Shown here one piece after another: positions 1 through 9,108 of a stretch of DNA of 64,000 bases. The translations under genes and the position numbers were made by a program. Positions within the stretch are counted from its first letter, which is position 1, and every line of letters starts with the position of its first letter. Source of the stretch: Aestuariirhabdus litorea (lineage in GTDB: Bacteria > Pseudomonadota > Gammaproteobacteria > Pseudomonadales > Aestuariirhabdaceae); assembly GCF_003864255.1 (NCBI RefSeq), contig NZ_QWEZ01000002.1, forward strand, positions 1,302,001-1,366,000. The letters run 5' to 3'. The notes below the pieces were generated by a model. It was not told the origin of the DNA, did not search any database, and saw only the letters and a program-made list of their open reading frames with translations.

Positions 1-1704
1 TCTGTGAAGGCGGCCGAGGTAATCAAGGCGATGTTTACCATGGGCTCCATGGTGACCATCAACCAGGTGATCGACCAGGAAACTGCGAGCATCGTGGTGG
101 AGGAGATGGGTCACAAGGTGAAGCTGGTGAATGCCGACGCCATTGAGGAGGGTCTTGAAGATGATCATCAGGCCCACGAAGAGGGTGATGAGCAGTCCCG
201 CGCCCCTGTGGTGACCGTTATGGGTCACGTAGACCACGGTAAGACCTCGCTGCTCGACCATATTCGTAAGGCCAAGGTGCAGGCCGGTGAGGCTGGTGGT
301 ATTACCCAGCATATCGGTGCCTACCACGTAGAAACCGGCCACGGCATGATCACCTTCCTGGATACCCCCGGCCACGCAGCGTTTACCGCGATGCGTGCCC
401 GTGGTGCCAAGGCCACCGATATCGTGGTGCTGGTGGTGGCGGCCGATGACGGCCTGATGCCGCAGACGGAAGAGGCGATTCAACACGCAAAGGCCGCCGG
501 TGTGCCCATGGTGGTGGCCATGAACAAGATGGATAAAGAGCAGGCGGATCCCGATCGCCTCAAGAGTGAGTTGGCCGCCAAGGATGTACTGCCTGAGGAT
601 TGGGGTGGTGATACCCCCTTCATTCCGGTATCGGCGCATACCGGGCTGGGTATCGATGACCTTCTCGACTCCATCCTGCTGCAGGCGGAGATCCTTGAGC
701 TGAAGGCGGTACCTCAGGCGCCCGGCCGTGGTGTGGTGGTTGAGTCCCGTCTCGATAAGGGTCGCGGTCCAGTGGCTACCGTGCTGGTACAGAACGGTAC
801 CCTGCGTGCCGGCGATAACGTGCTGGTGGGCCAGCAGTATGGTCGTGTACGGGCCATGCTTGACGAAAACGGTGCTCCCATCAAGGACGCCGGCCCCTCC
901 ATCCCGGTCGAGATCCTGGGGCTGGACGGTACACCGGATGCGGGTGACGAGCTGCTGGTGGTGCGCGACGAGCGCAAGGCCCGTGAGATCGCCCTGTTCC
1001 GTCAGGGCAAGTTCCGCGAGGTGAAGCTGGCGCGTGCCCAGGCATCCAAGCTGGAGAACCTGTTCGACAATATGGGCGGCGATCGCAAGACCCTCAACGT
1101 GGTTCTTAAGACCGACGTACGGGGTTCCCTGGAGGCGCTTATTGGTGCCCTCAGTGACCTTGGCAACGACGAGGTCAGTGTGAAGGTGGTCTCCAGTGGT
1201 GTGGGTGGTATTACCGAAACCGATGCCAACCTGGCGCTGGCTTCCAACGCGGTGATCTTCGGCTTTAACGTTCGCGCCGACGCCAGTGCACGCCGTATCG
1301 TCGAGAGCGAAGATGTGGATATGCGCTACTACAGCGTTATCTACGACATCATCGATGATGTGAAAAAAGCCCTGACCGGTCTGCTGGGCTCCGAGCTGCG
1401 CGAAGAGATTGTCGGTATTGCCGAGGTGCGTGACGTATTCCGCTCACCCAAGCTGGGCGCCATTGCCGGCTGTATGGTGGTTGAGGGTACCGTTTACCGC
1501 AACGAGCGCATCCGTGTGCTGCGCGACAACGTGGTGGTGTTCGAGGGCGAGCTGGAGTCTCTGCGTCGCTTCAAGGATGACGTCAACGAAGTCCGTAACG
1601 GTGTCGAGTGTGGTATCGGTGTGAAGAGTTACAACGACGTACGCGTCGGTGACATGATCGAGGTCTTTAAAGGCGTCGAAGTCGCCCGTACCCTGGATAG
1701 CTGA
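1..1704 (+). CDS. infB: Translation initiation factor IF-2 (5' truncated by window edge)
   Basis: IF-2 is the GTPase that brings initiator fMet-tRNA to the 30S subunit and promotes subunit joining. The open frame runs from base 1, so this is the C-terminal two-thirds of a protein that is normally over 800 residues; the N-terminal domains lie outside the window. The G1 motif GHVDHGKT sits about 75 residues into the visible part, followed by DTPGHAAF (G3) and NKMDKE (G4). Domain II, the IF2 core and the C-terminal tRNA-binding domain follow. rbfA starts 6 nt after the stop, the usual infB-rbfA-truB order. The apparent start at base 4 is only an internal GTG. Confidence 0.98.
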   Translation, partial: SVKAAEVIKAMFTMGSMVTINQVIDQETASIVVEEMGHKVKLVNADAIEEGLEDDHQAHEEGDEQSRAPVVTVMGHVDHGKTSLLDHIRKAKVQAGEAGGITQHIGAYHVETGHGMITFLDTPGHAAFTAMRARGAKATDIVVLVVAADDGLMPQTEEAIQHAKAAGVPMVVAMNKMDKEQADPDRLKSELAAKDVLPEDWGGDTPFIPVSAHTGLGIDDLLDSILLQAEILELKAVPQAPGRGVVVESRLDKGRGPVATVLVQNGTLRAGDNVLVGQQYGRVRAMLDENGAPIKDAGPSIPVEILGLDGTPDAGDELLVVRDERKAREIALFRQGKFREVKLARAQASKLENLFDNMGGDRKTLNVVLKTDVRGSLEALIGALSDLGNDEVSVKVVSSGVGGITETDANLALASNAVIFGFNVRADASARRIVESEDVDMRYYSVIYDIIDDVKKALTGLLGSELREEIVGIAEVRDVFRSPKLGAIAGCMVVEGTVYRNERIRVLRDNVVVFEGELESLRRFKDDVNEVRNGVECGIGVKSYNDVRVGDMIEVFKGVEVARTLDS

Positions 1705-1710
1705 TCGATA

Positions 1711-2106
1711 ATGGCCAAAGACTACAGTCGTACCCAGCGTGTCGCGGACCAGCTCCAGAAGGAGTTGGCCCGTGCCATCCAGCAGGAGATCAAGGACCCA
1801 CGCCTGGGCATGGTAACGGTGAGTGGCGTTGACGTCAGCCGGGACCTGGCCTATGCGCGGGTATATGTCACCTTTATGGGGGATGAGAGCCCCGAGGCAA
1901 TTGAGGAACAGCTCAAGGTACTCAACAGTGCCGCGGGTTTTCTCCGCTCACTGCTGGCGCGCGCCATTAAACTGCGTACCACTCCCCAGCTCAGTTTTCA
2001 CTACGATGAGAGTCTCGCCCGTGGACGGCACCTCTCCTCGCTGATAGACCGGGCGCTGAGCGAAGACAGCAAGCACCCCCACGACGACAGCGATTCCACG
2101 GAGTAA
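1711..2106 (+). CDS. rbfA: 30S ribosome-binding factor RbfA
   Basis: RbfA is a small KH-like protein that binds the 30S precursor and assists maturation of the 16S 5' end, notably in the cold. The product has 131 residues, normal for the family. It opens with the typical [14 protein letters not shown] helix and carries the core [18 protein letters not shown] and the LR..P.L.F.YDES region near the C-terminus. The C-terminal tail is acidic and disordered-looking. It lies 6 nt after infB and 6 nt before truB, so it is almost certainly cotranscribed and perhaps translationally coupled. Confidence 0.97.
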   Translation: MAKDYSRTQRVADQLQKELARAIQQEIKDPRLGMVTVSGVDVSRDLAYARVYVTFMGDESPEAIEEQLKVLNSAAGFLRSLLARAIKLRTTPQLSFHYDESLARGRHLSSLIDRALSEDSKHPHDDSDSTE

Positions 2107-2112
2107 GCATCC

Positions 2113-3036
2113 ATGGGTCGTCGACATCGCGGACGCGCCATCAGTGGCATTGTCCTGGTGGACAAGCACCAGGGCGAAACCTCCAATGGCGTATTGCAAC
2201 GGGTTAAGCGTCTCTATGGAGCCGCCAAGGCGGGCCACACCGGCAGCCTTGATCCCCTGGCGACCGGTGTGTTACCGATCTGCCTGGGAGAGGCCACCAA
2301 GTTTTCCCAGTACCTTCTCGACTCTGACAAAGGCTATCTCACCACCGCCCGCTTCGGCGCTCGCAGCAATACCGGTGATGCCGAGGGGGAATTGACCGAG
2401 GTCGCGGCTCCCGACTTTGATGCGGCCCGGCTGGAGCAGGTGCTGGAGCAGTTCCGTGGACCCCAGCAGCAGGTGCCACCGATGTACTCCGCCCTCAAGG
2501 TGGACGGCAAGCCGCTCTATAAGCTGGCCCGTGAAGGGATCGAGATCGAGCGCAAGGCGCGCTCGGTGGTCATTTATGAGCTCCTGGCCGAGGGGTACAA
2601 TGGTGAAGAGGCTCAGCTGAGGGTGCTCTGCAGCAAGGGAACCTATATTCGCTCGCTGGTGCAGGATATCGGGGATGCCCTCGGCTGCGGTGCCTATGTA
2701 AAGACCCTCAGGCGTTTCCGCGCCGGGCCTTTCGAGGAGACGCAGAGCTACAGCATCGAGGCCCTGGAGGCGATTCGTGAAACCAGTGGTCACGAGGGGC
2801 TGGATGCCCTCTTGATCCCAGCCGACCAGGCGATTGCCCACTGGCCTGAAGTGTCGGTGGGGGATACCAGTGCCTACTACATTGGGCAGGGGCAGGCGGT
2901 GATGGTGCCTCGTTCCCCGGCCAGCGGCTGGGTGCGTATCTACCATCAGCCGGAGGCGGGTGAGCGCCTGTTTCTGGGTATTGGCGAGATCGATGATGAC
3001 GGGCGCATCGCCCCCCGGCGATTAATTGTACGTTAA
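2113..3036 (+). CDS. truB: tRNA pseudouridine(55) synthase TruB
   Basis: TruB converts uridine 55 of the T-loop to pseudouridine in most tRNAs. The 307-residue product has the catalytic motif GSLDPLATGVLPICLGEATK, with the nucleophile at Asp47, and the KVDGKPLYKLAREG segment of the family. The C-terminal PUA-like RNA-binding part ends in GEIDDDGRIAPRRLI. It is the last gene before rpsO in the conserved infB-rbfA-truB-rpsO-pnp order. Its 3' end overlaps the start of the rpsO promoter region. Confidence 0.97.
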   Translation: MGRRHRGRAISGIVLVDKHQGETSNGVLQRVKRLYGAAKAGHTGSLDPLATGVLPICLGEATKFSQYLLDSDKGYLTTARFGARSNTGDAEGELTEVAAPDFDAARLEQVLEQFRGPQQQVPPMYSALKVDGKPLYKLAREGIEIERKARSVVIYELLAEGYNGEEAQLRVLCSKGTYIRSLVQDIGDALGCGAYVKTLRRFRAGPFEETQSYSIEALEAIRETSGHEGLDALLIPADQAIAHWPEVSVGDTSAYYIGQGQAVMVPRSPASGWVRIYHQPEAGERLFLGIGEIDDDGRIAPRRLIVR

Positions 3037-3050
3037 TCGGCTATCTCTGC

Positions 3051-3056
3051 TATAAT
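3051..3056 (+). promoter_or_regulatory. -10 element of a probable rpsO promoter
   Basis: A perfect TATAAT lies 15 nt after the truB stop and about 120 nt before rpsO. The -35 is weak: TTGTAC at 3026-3031 would need a 19-nt spacer. A promoter here fits the usual separate rpsO promoter after truB and would put the whole pseudoknot leader in the transcript. Confidence 0.55.
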
Positions 3057-3092
3057 CGCGCATCCTTGGATCCCCGTTGGGGTCAGGGCGCA

Positions 3093-3161
3093 TCAGGGTA
3101 ACTGTAAATATGCACGGTTATGCCTGAATTCACGGCAGCCCAGGCTGCTCAATGCATATTT
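3093..3161 (+). promoter_or_regulatory. rpsO leader: candidate S15 autoregulatory pseudoknot
   Basis: TCAGG (3093-3097) plus TAAC (3099-3102) pair with GTTA (3117-3120) plus CCTGA (3123-3127). This closes a hairpin whose loop contains AAATATGCA (3106-3114). That loop is perfectly complementary to TGCATATTT at 3153-3161, just upstream of the rpsO Shine-Dalgarno TGGAG. A hairpin-loop to RBS-flank pairing is the geometry of an H-type pseudoknot. E. coli rpsO is known to be repressed by S15 through a pseudoknot. A second small hairpin (GCAGCC...GGCTGC) lies between the strands. Function is inferred from pairing only. Confidence 0.6.
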
Positions 3162-3177
3162 CTATGGAGAACATACC

Positions 3178-3447
3178 ATGGCATTAAGTGCTGAAAAGAA
3201 AGCAGAAGTTGTTAAGCAGTATCAACAGTCTGAAGGTGATACCGGTTCCCCCGAAGTTCAGGTCGCTCTGCTGACCGCGAACATCGAGAGCCTGCAGGGT
3301 CACTTCAAGAACAACCACAAGGATCACCACTCACGTCGTGGCCTGATCCGCATGGTAAACCAGCGTCGTAAGCTGCTGGACTACCTGAAAGGCAAGAATG
3401 TTGATCGCTACAAGGCTCTGATTAGCAGCCTCGGTCTGCGTCGCTAA
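3178..3447 (+). CDS. rpsO: 30S ribosomal protein S15
   Basis: S15 is a primary 16S rRNA-binding protein of the central domain and forms an intersubunit bridge. The 89-residue length and the sequence (start [16 protein letters not shown], then [20 protein letters not shown], end LISSLGLRR) are typical. The gene has its own probable promoter, a structured leader and two terminators after it, and sits between truB and pnp as in most gammaproteobacteria. Confidence 0.99.
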   Translation: MALSAEKKAEVVKQYQQSEGDTGSPEVQVALLTANIESLQGHFKNNHKDHHSRRGLIRMVNQRRKLLDYLKGKNVDRYKALISSLGLRR

Positions 3448-3468
3448 GTCTCGATGACTTATCGGCTG

Positions 3469-3500
3469 AATACCCACCCTCCGGTGGGTATTCCGTTTTT
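3469..3500 (+). terminator. Rho-independent terminator after rpsO (first of two)
   Basis: Perfect 10-bp stem AATACCCACC / GGTGGGTATT (3469-3478 with 3483-3492), a 4-nt loop, then CCGTTTTT. It ends 22 nt after the rpsO stop, so it is well placed to limit read-through toward pnp. Confidence 0.9.
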
Positions 3501-3504
3501 CAAG

Positions 3505-3547
3505 CACCGCTATTGATCCCGTTGGGGTCTTTAGCGGTGTTTTGTTT
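3505..3547 (+). terminator. Second terminator-like hairpin before pnp
   Basis: CACCGCTA (3505-3512) pairs with TAGCGGTG (3532-3539). An inner GATCCC / GGGGTC pair extends the stem, and TTTTGTTT follows. It directly follows the first terminator. In E. coli the rpsO-pnp region is processed by RNases, so this hairpin may be a processing or stability element as well as a terminator. Confidence 0.65.
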
Positions 3548-3697
3548 GTGCTGGACTCCCCGCCAGTTGGGCCACCTGAGAGAGATAGGATGTGGTCGAC
3601 ATGGGGTGCACAAACCGCCGCTCCGCGGCACTGCAGTAGAACGATAGGTAACGAACAGACGAATTTTGACAAACAGTAAGTAAAGAAGGAAACAACC

Positions 3698-5806
3698 GTG
3701 AACCCGGTAACTAAGACATTTCAATTTGGTGATCAAACCGTAACCCTGGAAACAGGTCGAATCGCGCGCCAGGCCACTGGTGCTGTAATGGTAACCATGG
3801 GCGGCCTGTCGGTCCTCACGACCGTCGTTGGCTCCAAGACGGCTGACGCAGGGCGTGGCTTCTTCCCCCTCTCCGTTCATTACCAGGAGAAGACCTACGC
3901 TGCCGGTAAGATCCCCGGTGGTTTCTTCAAGCGTGAAGGGCGTCCCTCCGAGCGCGAGACCCTGACCTCCCGTGTGATCGATCGCCCGATCCGTCCGCTG
4001 TTCCCCAAGGGATTCATGAACGAGGTGCAGGTGACCTGTACGGTGATGTCCACCGACAAGCGCCAGGATCCTGATATCGCCGCTATGATCGGTACCTCCG
4101 CTGCGCTGGCGATCTCCGGTATTCCGTTCGACGGCCCCATCGGTGCCGCCCGCGTCGGTTTCACCGAAGAGGACGGTTACATGCTCAACCCGGGCTTCGA
4201 GCAGCTCGAGGACTCCCTGCTGGCCATGGTGGTTGCCGGTACCAGCGAAGCGGTCCTGATGGTTGAGTCCGAAGCGGACGAACTGACCGAAGACGAGATG
4301 CTGGGTGCGGTTCTGTTCGCTCACCAGCAGTACCAAGCGGTGATTGCCGCCGTCAACGAGCTGGTTGCCGAAGCGGGCAAACCCCGTTGGGAGTGGCAGC
4401 CAGAGGCCAAGAACGAAGCCCTGCTGGACGCCGTTAACCTGGCTGCCGGCAGCAAGATCAGCGCCGCCTACAAGATCACCAACAAGCTTGAGCGTTACGA
4501 CGAGCTCGATAGCGTGCGTGCCGCTGTGATCGAGCAGTTGGCCGGCGAAGGCGAAGGCCAGTACTCTGCCGAGGAGATCAAGAAGGCTTTCGCTTCCCTG
4601 GAGAAGAGCACCGTTCGCCAGAATGTGGTCAACGGCGAGCCTCGTATCGATGGTCGCGACACCCGCACCGTGCGTCCGATCAACGTGGAAGCCGGTATCC
4701 TGCCTCGTGCCCACGGTTCCGCCCTCTTTACCCGTGGTGAAACCCAGGCGATCGTGGCTGCAACCCTGGGCACTGCCCGGGATGCGCTTCGCCTCGACAC
4801 CCTTGAGGGTGAAAAGCGTGACCCCTTCATGTTGCACTACAACTTCCCTCCCTACTCCGTTGGTGAGTGTGGTCGTGTCGGCAGCCCCGGTCGTCGTGAG
4901 ATCGGTCATGGCCGCCTGGCGCGCCGTGGTATCCAGGCGATGCTGCCCACCGAGGAGGAGTTCCCCTACAGCATTCGTGTGGTTTCCGAGATCACTGAAT
5001 CCAACGGCTCCAGCTCCATGGCCTCTGTCTGTGGTGCCAGCCTGGCCCTGATGGATGCGGGTGTTCCGCTGAAGGCTCCGGTGGCGGGTATCGCCATGGG
5101 CCTGGTGAAAGAGGGTGACAAGTTTGCCGTTCTGACCGATATCCTGGGTGATGAAGATCATCTGGGTGACATGGACTTCAAGGTAGCCGGTACCGACGAG
5201 GGCATCACCGCTCTGCAGATGGATATCAAGATCCAGGGGATTACCGAAGAGATCATGGAGATCGCGCTGGCCCAGGCCAACGAAGCGCGTATGCACATTC
5301 TGGGCGAGATGAACAAGGTACTGGCCGAGCCTCGTCCCGAGTTGTCCGACAATGCGCCCGCCATGACCGCACTCAAGATCGATCCTGACAAGATTCGTGA
5401 CGTGATCGGAAAGGGCGGTGCTACTATCCGTTCAATCTGCGAAACCACCGGTGCATCCGTGGACATCGAAGATGACGGTACCGTCAAGATCTACGCCGAG
5501 GACAAGGCCGCGAGCAAAGCTGCAGTCGACATGGTGATGAGCATCACCGCCGAAGCCGAAGTAGGCAAGATCTACACCGGTAAGGTTGAGCGCATCGTCG
5601 ACTTCGGTGCCTTCGTTAACATCCTGCCCGGCAAGGATGGTCTGGTTCATATCTCCCAGATCTCCGAGGAGCGTGTAGAGAAGGTGACTGACTTCCTCAA
5701 AGAGGGAGAAGAGGTGAAAGTGGTGGTGCTGGACGTGGACAACCGCGGACGCATCAAGCTGAGCATCAAGGAAGTCGCTGCCGCCGAGGCCGATCTGGAG
5801 GATTAA
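3698..5806 (+). CDS. pnp: Polyribonucleotide nucleotidyltransferase (PNPase)
   Basis: PNPase is a 3'-5' phosphorolytic exoribonuclease of the RNA degradosome. The 702-residue product has two RNase PH domains, a KH domain (around residues 555-615, with the [15 protein letters not shown] loop) and a C-terminal S1 domain (from about residue 622, [20 protein letters not shown]). The GTG start at 3698 is chosen because AAGAAGGA lies 8 nt before it and the protein begins [15 protein letters not shown], as in relatives. The roughly 150-nt leader between the rpsO terminators and this start may carry PNPase autoregulation, but no specific structure is claimed. Confidence 0.98.
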   Translation: MNPVTKTFQFGDQTVTLETGRIARQATGAVMVTMGGLSVLTTVVGSKTADAGRGFFPLSVHYQEKTYAAGKIPGGFFKREGRPSERETLTSRVIDRPIRPLFPKGFMNEVQVTCTVMSTDKRQDPDIAAMIGTSAALAISGIPFDGPIGAARVGFTEEDGYMLNPGFEQLEDSLLAMVVAGTSEAVLMVESEADELTEDEMLGAVLFAHQQYQAVIAAVNELVAEAGKPRWEWQPEAKNEALLDAVNLAAGSKISAAYKITNKLERYDELDSVRAAVIEQLAGEGEGQYSAEEIKKAFASLEKSTVRQNVVNGEPRIDGRDTRTVRPINVEAGILPRAHGSALFTRGETQAIVAATLGTARDALRLDTLEGEKRDPFMLHYNFPPYSVGECGRVGSPGRREIGHGRLARRGIQAMLPTEEEFPYSIRVVSEITESNGSSSMASVCGASLALMDAGVPLKAPVAGIAMGLVKEGDKFAVLTDILGDEDHLGDMDFKVAGTDEGITALQMDIKIQGITEEIMEIALAQANEARMHILGEMNKVLAEPRPELSDNAPAMTALKIDPDKIRDVIGKGGATIRSICETTGASVDIEDDGTVKIYAEDKAASKAAVDMVMSITAEAEVGKIYTGKVERIVDFGAFVNILPGKDGLVHISQISEERVEKVTDFLKEGEEVKVVVLDVDNRGRIKLSIKEVAAAEADLED

Positions 5807-5825
5807 TCCCCCACATCACCAAGGC

Positions 5826-5858
5826 AAAAAAGAGAGCTTCGGCTCTCTTTTTTTTTTG
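5826..5858 (+). terminator. Rho-independent terminator of pnp
   Basis: AAAAAAGAGAGC / GCTCTCTTTTTT form a 12-bp stem closed by a TTCG tetraloop, followed by a long T run. It lies 20 nt after the pnp stop. Confidence 0.95.
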
Positions 5859-5868
5859 CTTACAGGAT

Positions 5869-6058
5869 GTAAGTAGATCGCGTGAGCCAGGGAAGGCGGA
5901 AGCGATCCAAGGTAAAACGTAAGTAGATCGCGGGCCGATAACTGCTCCTGCGTGATCGGCACTTCCGACGTCCCTGTCGGTCGCGATAACTGCTCCTGCG
6001 GCTCTCTATCGTCAACCAGGCACTCCCGACATCCCTGTCGGTCGCTGCTGTGCGATAA
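5869..6058 (+). repeat. Short duplicated repeat cluster between pnp and miaA
   Basis: Three motifs each occur twice in this non-coding stretch. GTAAGTAGATCGCG is at 5869-5882 and 5919-5932. CGATAACTGCTCCTGCG is at 5936-5952 and 5984-6000. A 26-nt block, GCAC-T/C-TCCCGAC... to ...GTCGGTCGC, is at 5959-5984 and 6019-6044 with few differences. The last contains an inverted repeat CCGAC...GTCGG able to form a hairpin. It looks like a locally duplicated palindromic repeat (REP-like). No ORF is supported here. Confidence 0.6.
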
Positions 6059-6082
6059 TGCGGGCTGGATCAGGAGCAGAGC

Positions 6083-7000
6083 ATGGCAACAGAACAGATC
6101 AACCTATTGGTGGTTCTCGGTCCCACGGCCTCGGGCAAAACCCGCCTGGGTATCGAGTTGGCGCGGGACTGCGGAGGAGAGGTGATCTCCGCCGATTCGC
6201 GTCAGGTTTACCGGGGGATGGATATCGGTAGCGGAAAGGATCTCGAGGAGTATGGCGAGGTGCCTTACCATCTGATCGATATCGTCGATGCCGGAGAAGA
6301 GTACAACGTTTATCGCTACCAGCAGGATTTTTTTGATGTCTATGAGCAGCTGCGTATGCGGGACTGCCTGCCGGTCATGGTGGGTGGTAGTGGACTCTAT
6401 CTCGAAGCAGTAGTGAGTGGTTATCGCCTTATCCATGTGCCGGAGAATGCCGCCTTGCGCAGCGAGCTGGCAGGGCTGGAGATGGGGCAGCTGGAGGCGC
6501 GACTGGCGGCCCTGAAGCCGTTGCACAACACCACCGACACTCTCGACCGCAAGCGCCTTGTGCGAGCGATCGAGGTGGCCGAGGGTGAGGCGCAGTTGGC
6601 CGATGCGTTGCCGCCGTTGCCCAGGGTAAGGCCCTTGCTGCTGGGGATTCGCTGGCCGCGTCCGCTGTTGCGCCAGCGCATTACCGAGCGGCTCCGCGCA
6701 CGGCTGGAGGGGGGGATGATCGAGGAGGTGGAGCGGCTTCATGCCGAAGGTACCCCCTGGTTCCGGCTGCAGTATTATGGCCTCGAGTACCGTTACGTGG
6801 CCGATTACCTGCAAGGAGAGATCAAGAATCGTAACGACCTGATGCAAAAGCTCAATGCCGCGATCCATCAGTACGCCAAGCGCCAGGATACCTGGTTTCG
6901 GCGTATGGAGCGCCAGGGGCACCGCATTCACTGGCTGGATGCTGAGGGAGAGCCATTAGCCGAGGCGCGCGCACTGCTGGCCGAGCATGGCTTGTTATAA
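6083..7000 (+). CDS. miaA: tRNA dimethylallyltransferase MiaA (atypical subtype)
   Basis: MiaA transfers a dimethylallyl group to N6 of A37 in tRNAs reading UNN codons. The 305-residue protein has the Walker A motif GPTASGKT (residues 13-20), the substrate motif ISADSRQVYRGMDIGSGKD and GGSGLYLEAV. The central insertion (PLHNTTDTLDRKRLVRAIEV) and SGKDLEEYGEVPYHLIDI differ from the MiaA usually coded between mutL and hfq in gammaproteobacteria; from memory they resemble versions in other phyla. It stands alone between pnp and rpoD. Activity is well supported; the transfer idea is inference. Confidence 0.93.
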   Translation: MATEQINLLVVLGPTASGKTRLGIELARDCGGEVISADSRQVYRGMDIGSGKDLEEYGEVPYHLIDIVDAGEEYNVYRYQQDFFDVYEQLRMRDCLPVMVGGSGLYLEAVVSGYRLIHVPENAALRSELAGLEMGQLEARLAALKPLHNTTDTLDRKRLVRAIEVAEGEAQLADALPPLPRVRPLLLGIRWPRPLLRQRITERLRARLEGGMIEEVERLHAEGTPWFRLQYYGLEYRYVADYLQGEIKNRNDLMQKLNAAIHQYAKRQDTWFRRMERQGHRIHWLDAEGEPLAEARALLAEHGLL

Positions 7001-7027
7001 AGCGGTGGCTGCCAGGCGCTGCGGTGA

Positions 7028-7064
7028 GCAATAAAAAAGGCGCCTAGGGCGCCTTTTTTATTGC
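7028..7064. terminator. Bidirectional terminator between convergent miaA and rpoD
   Basis: GCAATAAAAAAGGCGCC and its exact complement form a 17-bp stem with loop TAG (7045-7047). The A-run on one side and T-run on the other make it work on both strands. It lies 28 nt past the miaA stop and 18 nt past the rpoD stop. Confidence 0.95.
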
Positions 7065-7081
7065 TTGTGAACCGCTTTGGC

Positions 7082-8920
7082 TTACTCGTCGAGGAAGCTG
7101 CGCAGGTGGTCGGATCGGGTCGGATGGCGGAGCTTACGCAGCGCCTTGGCTTCGATCTGACGGATACGCTCACGGGTTACGTCAAACTGCTTACCCACCT
7201 CTTCCAGGGTGTGGTCGGTGTTCATGTTGATGCCGAAACGCATGCGCAGCACCTTGGCTTCGCGTGCGGTCAGTCCTGCCAGCACCTCACGGGTGGCTTC
7301 GCGCAGGCCTTCGCCGGTCGCGGAATCCACCGGTGAGTGAATGGTGGTGTCTTCAATAAAGTCGCCAAGATGTGAGTCTTCATCATCACCAATGGGGGTC
7401 TCCATGGAGATCGGTTCTTTGGCAATCTTGAGGACCTTGCGAATCTTGTCTTCGGGCATCTCCATGCGCTCACCCAGCTCCTCGGGAGTGGGTTCGCGGC
7501 CCATCTCCTGCAACATCTGGCGAGAGATGCGGTTGAGCTTGTTGATGGTCTCGATCATGTGCACCGGAATACGAATGGTGCGCGCCTGGTCGGCGATCGA
7601 GCGGGTGATTGCCTGGCGAATCCACCAGGTGGCATAGGTGGAGAACTTGTAGCCGCGACGGTATTCGAACTTGTCGACCGCTTTCATCAGGCCGATATTG
7701 CCTTCCTGGATCAGGTCGAGGAACTGCAGGCCCCGGTTGGTGTATTTCTTGGCAATGGAGATCACCAGGCGCAGGTTGGCCTCCACCATCTCTTTCTTGG
7801 CGCGACGAGCGCGTGCTTCGCCGATCGACATGCGCCGGTTGATCTCCTTGATCTCGGCGATGGTGAGGGCAATCTGCTCCTCAATAGCGCACAGCCTGCG
7901 CTGGCTGCGGATGATGTCCTGGCGGTTCTCCTCCAGCCCCTGGGCGTGGGTATTAAACTTGGTGATCAGGCCGTCGATCCACTCGAGGTTAGTTTCGTTA
8001 CCCGGGAATTCGGCCAGGAAGTTTTTACGCGGCAGGCGAGCGGAGCGTACGCAGGACTGCATCACGTTGCGCTCGTTGCGACGGATGGTATCCAGCGCGT
8101 TGCGTACCTTGAAGACCAGGTCGTCGAAGTGACGCGGCGTCAGCTTGATGGGCATGAACCTTTCGGCCAGCAGTTGCAATGCCTTATCGGCCTGCTTGCT
8201 GTCGCGGCCGTGCTTCTCGGAAGCCGCGTCAGCTTTCTTCAGCAGCTTGCGCAGCTCATCAAAGCGCAGGCGAGTTTCTTCCGGGTCTGGACCGTTGTCG
8301 GTATCGCTGTCGTCATCGTCGTCATCATCGTCATCGCTGTCATCGGAGTTGTCATCGGCGATGGGGGCTTCGCTTTCAACGCTGGTGGCGGGGGGAGGGA
8401 TGGCGTCATCGGCGTCGAGGTAACCGCTGATGAGGTCGCTGATGCGACCCTCTTCCGCAATGATATGGTCATACTCATCGATGATCGACTGAACCGATCC
8501 GGGATAGTAGGCCAGGGCGGCCATTACTTCGCGGGTGCCCTCTTCGATCCGCTTGGCGATGACAATCTCGCCTTCGCGGGTGAGCAGCTCCACGGTACCC
8601 ATCTCACGCATGTACATGCGCACCGGGTCGGTGGTGCGGCCAGTCTCCTGCTCTACAGCAGCCAGTGCGGCAGCGGCCTCTTCGGCGGCGATCTCGTCGG
8701 TCTCTGACTCGCTCAGCAGCAGTTCGTCCGCGTCTGGCGCCGTCTCATAGACCTTGATCCCCATGTCATTGATCATGCGGATGATGTCTTCTACCTGATC
8801 CGGGTCGGAGATATCTTCAGGTAGGTGATCGTTTACTTCTGCGTAGGTGAGGTAGCCTTGTTCTCGGCCCCGTGAGATTAGCTCTTTCAAGCGAGACTGC
8901 TGTTGTGCACTTGCGGACAT
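7082..8920 (-). CDS. rpoD: RNA polymerase sigma-70 factor RpoD
   Basis: Housekeeping sigma factor. The 612-residue product has region 1.1 at the N-terminus, region 1.2 ([20 protein letters not shown], about 97-116) and the long non-conserved insert. Regions 2-4 are complete: [20 protein letters not shown], the -10 reading helix [17 protein letters not shown], and the region 4 helix-turn-helix [20 protein letters not shown]. An unusually pure acidic run, mostly Asp, fills residues 189-207 inside the insert. It is the last gene of rpsU-yqeY-dnaG-rpoD, and the 188-nt gap behind dnaG probably contains its own promoter. Confidence 0.99.
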   Translation of the reverse strand: MSASAQQQSRLKELISRGREQGYLTYAEVNDHLPEDISDPDQVEDIIRMINDMGIKVYETAPDADELLLSESETDEIAAEEAAAALAAVEQETGRTTDPVRMYMREMGTVELLTREGEIVIAKRIEEGTREVMAALAYYPGSVQSIIDEYDHIIAEEGRISDLISGYLDADDAIPPPATSVESEAPIADDNSDDSDDDDDDDDDSDTDNGPDPEETRLRFDELRKLLKKADAASEKHGRDSKQADKALQLLAERFMPIKLTPRHFDDLVFKVRNALDTIRRNERNVMQSCVRSARLPRKNFLAEFPGNETNLEWIDGLITKFNTHAQGLEENRQDIIRSQRRLCAIEEQIALTIAEIKEINRRMSIGEARARRAKKEMVEANLRLVISIAKKYTNRGLQFLDLIQEGNIGLMKAVDKFEYRRGYKFSTYATWWIRQAITRSIADQARTIRIPVHMIETINKLNRISRQMLQEMGREPTPEELGERMEMPEDKIRKVLKIAKEPISMETPIGDDEDSHLGDFIEDTTIHSPVDSATGEGLREATREVLAGLTAREAKVLRMRFGINMNTDHTLEEVGKQFDVTRERIRQIEAKALRKLRHPTRSDHLRSFLDE

Positions 8921-8975
8921 ATCAACCCTATTAACAACGAAAAGCGGGGTTACCTGATTAAACGGTAAGCGGGCA

Positions 8976-8981
8976 ATTATA
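8976..8981 (-). promoter_or_regulatory. Possible rpoD promoter (-10 TATAAT)
   Basis: On the minus strand a perfect TATAAT lies about 55 nt before the rpoD start in the dnaG-rpoD gap. No good -35 is seen at normal spacing. The same gap has a hairpin, GGGCAA...TTGCCC (9016-9036). Internal rpoD promoters are usual in this operon. Confidence 0.4.
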
Positions 8982-9108
8982 GCGTAGAACTGGCGATATG
9001 CACCAGCGCTGCACCGGGCAAAGTTGGTAGTTGCCCTACTATATGGGGGGAGATTGGTTGCTTTACAAGCGCTCGGAGAAAGTTTTTTGGGCTGGGGGAT
9101 GGCTCGGC

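Noticed and set aside
3500-5296. 598-codon open frame antisense to pnp
   Set aside because: Codon pattern mirrors the pnp frame; low-complexity His/Gly/Gln translation; no ribosome site. Shadow of a G+C-rich gene.
8290-8360. Tandem repeat or CRISPR-like pattern
   Set aside because: It is the Asp codon run inside rpoD, with no spacers.
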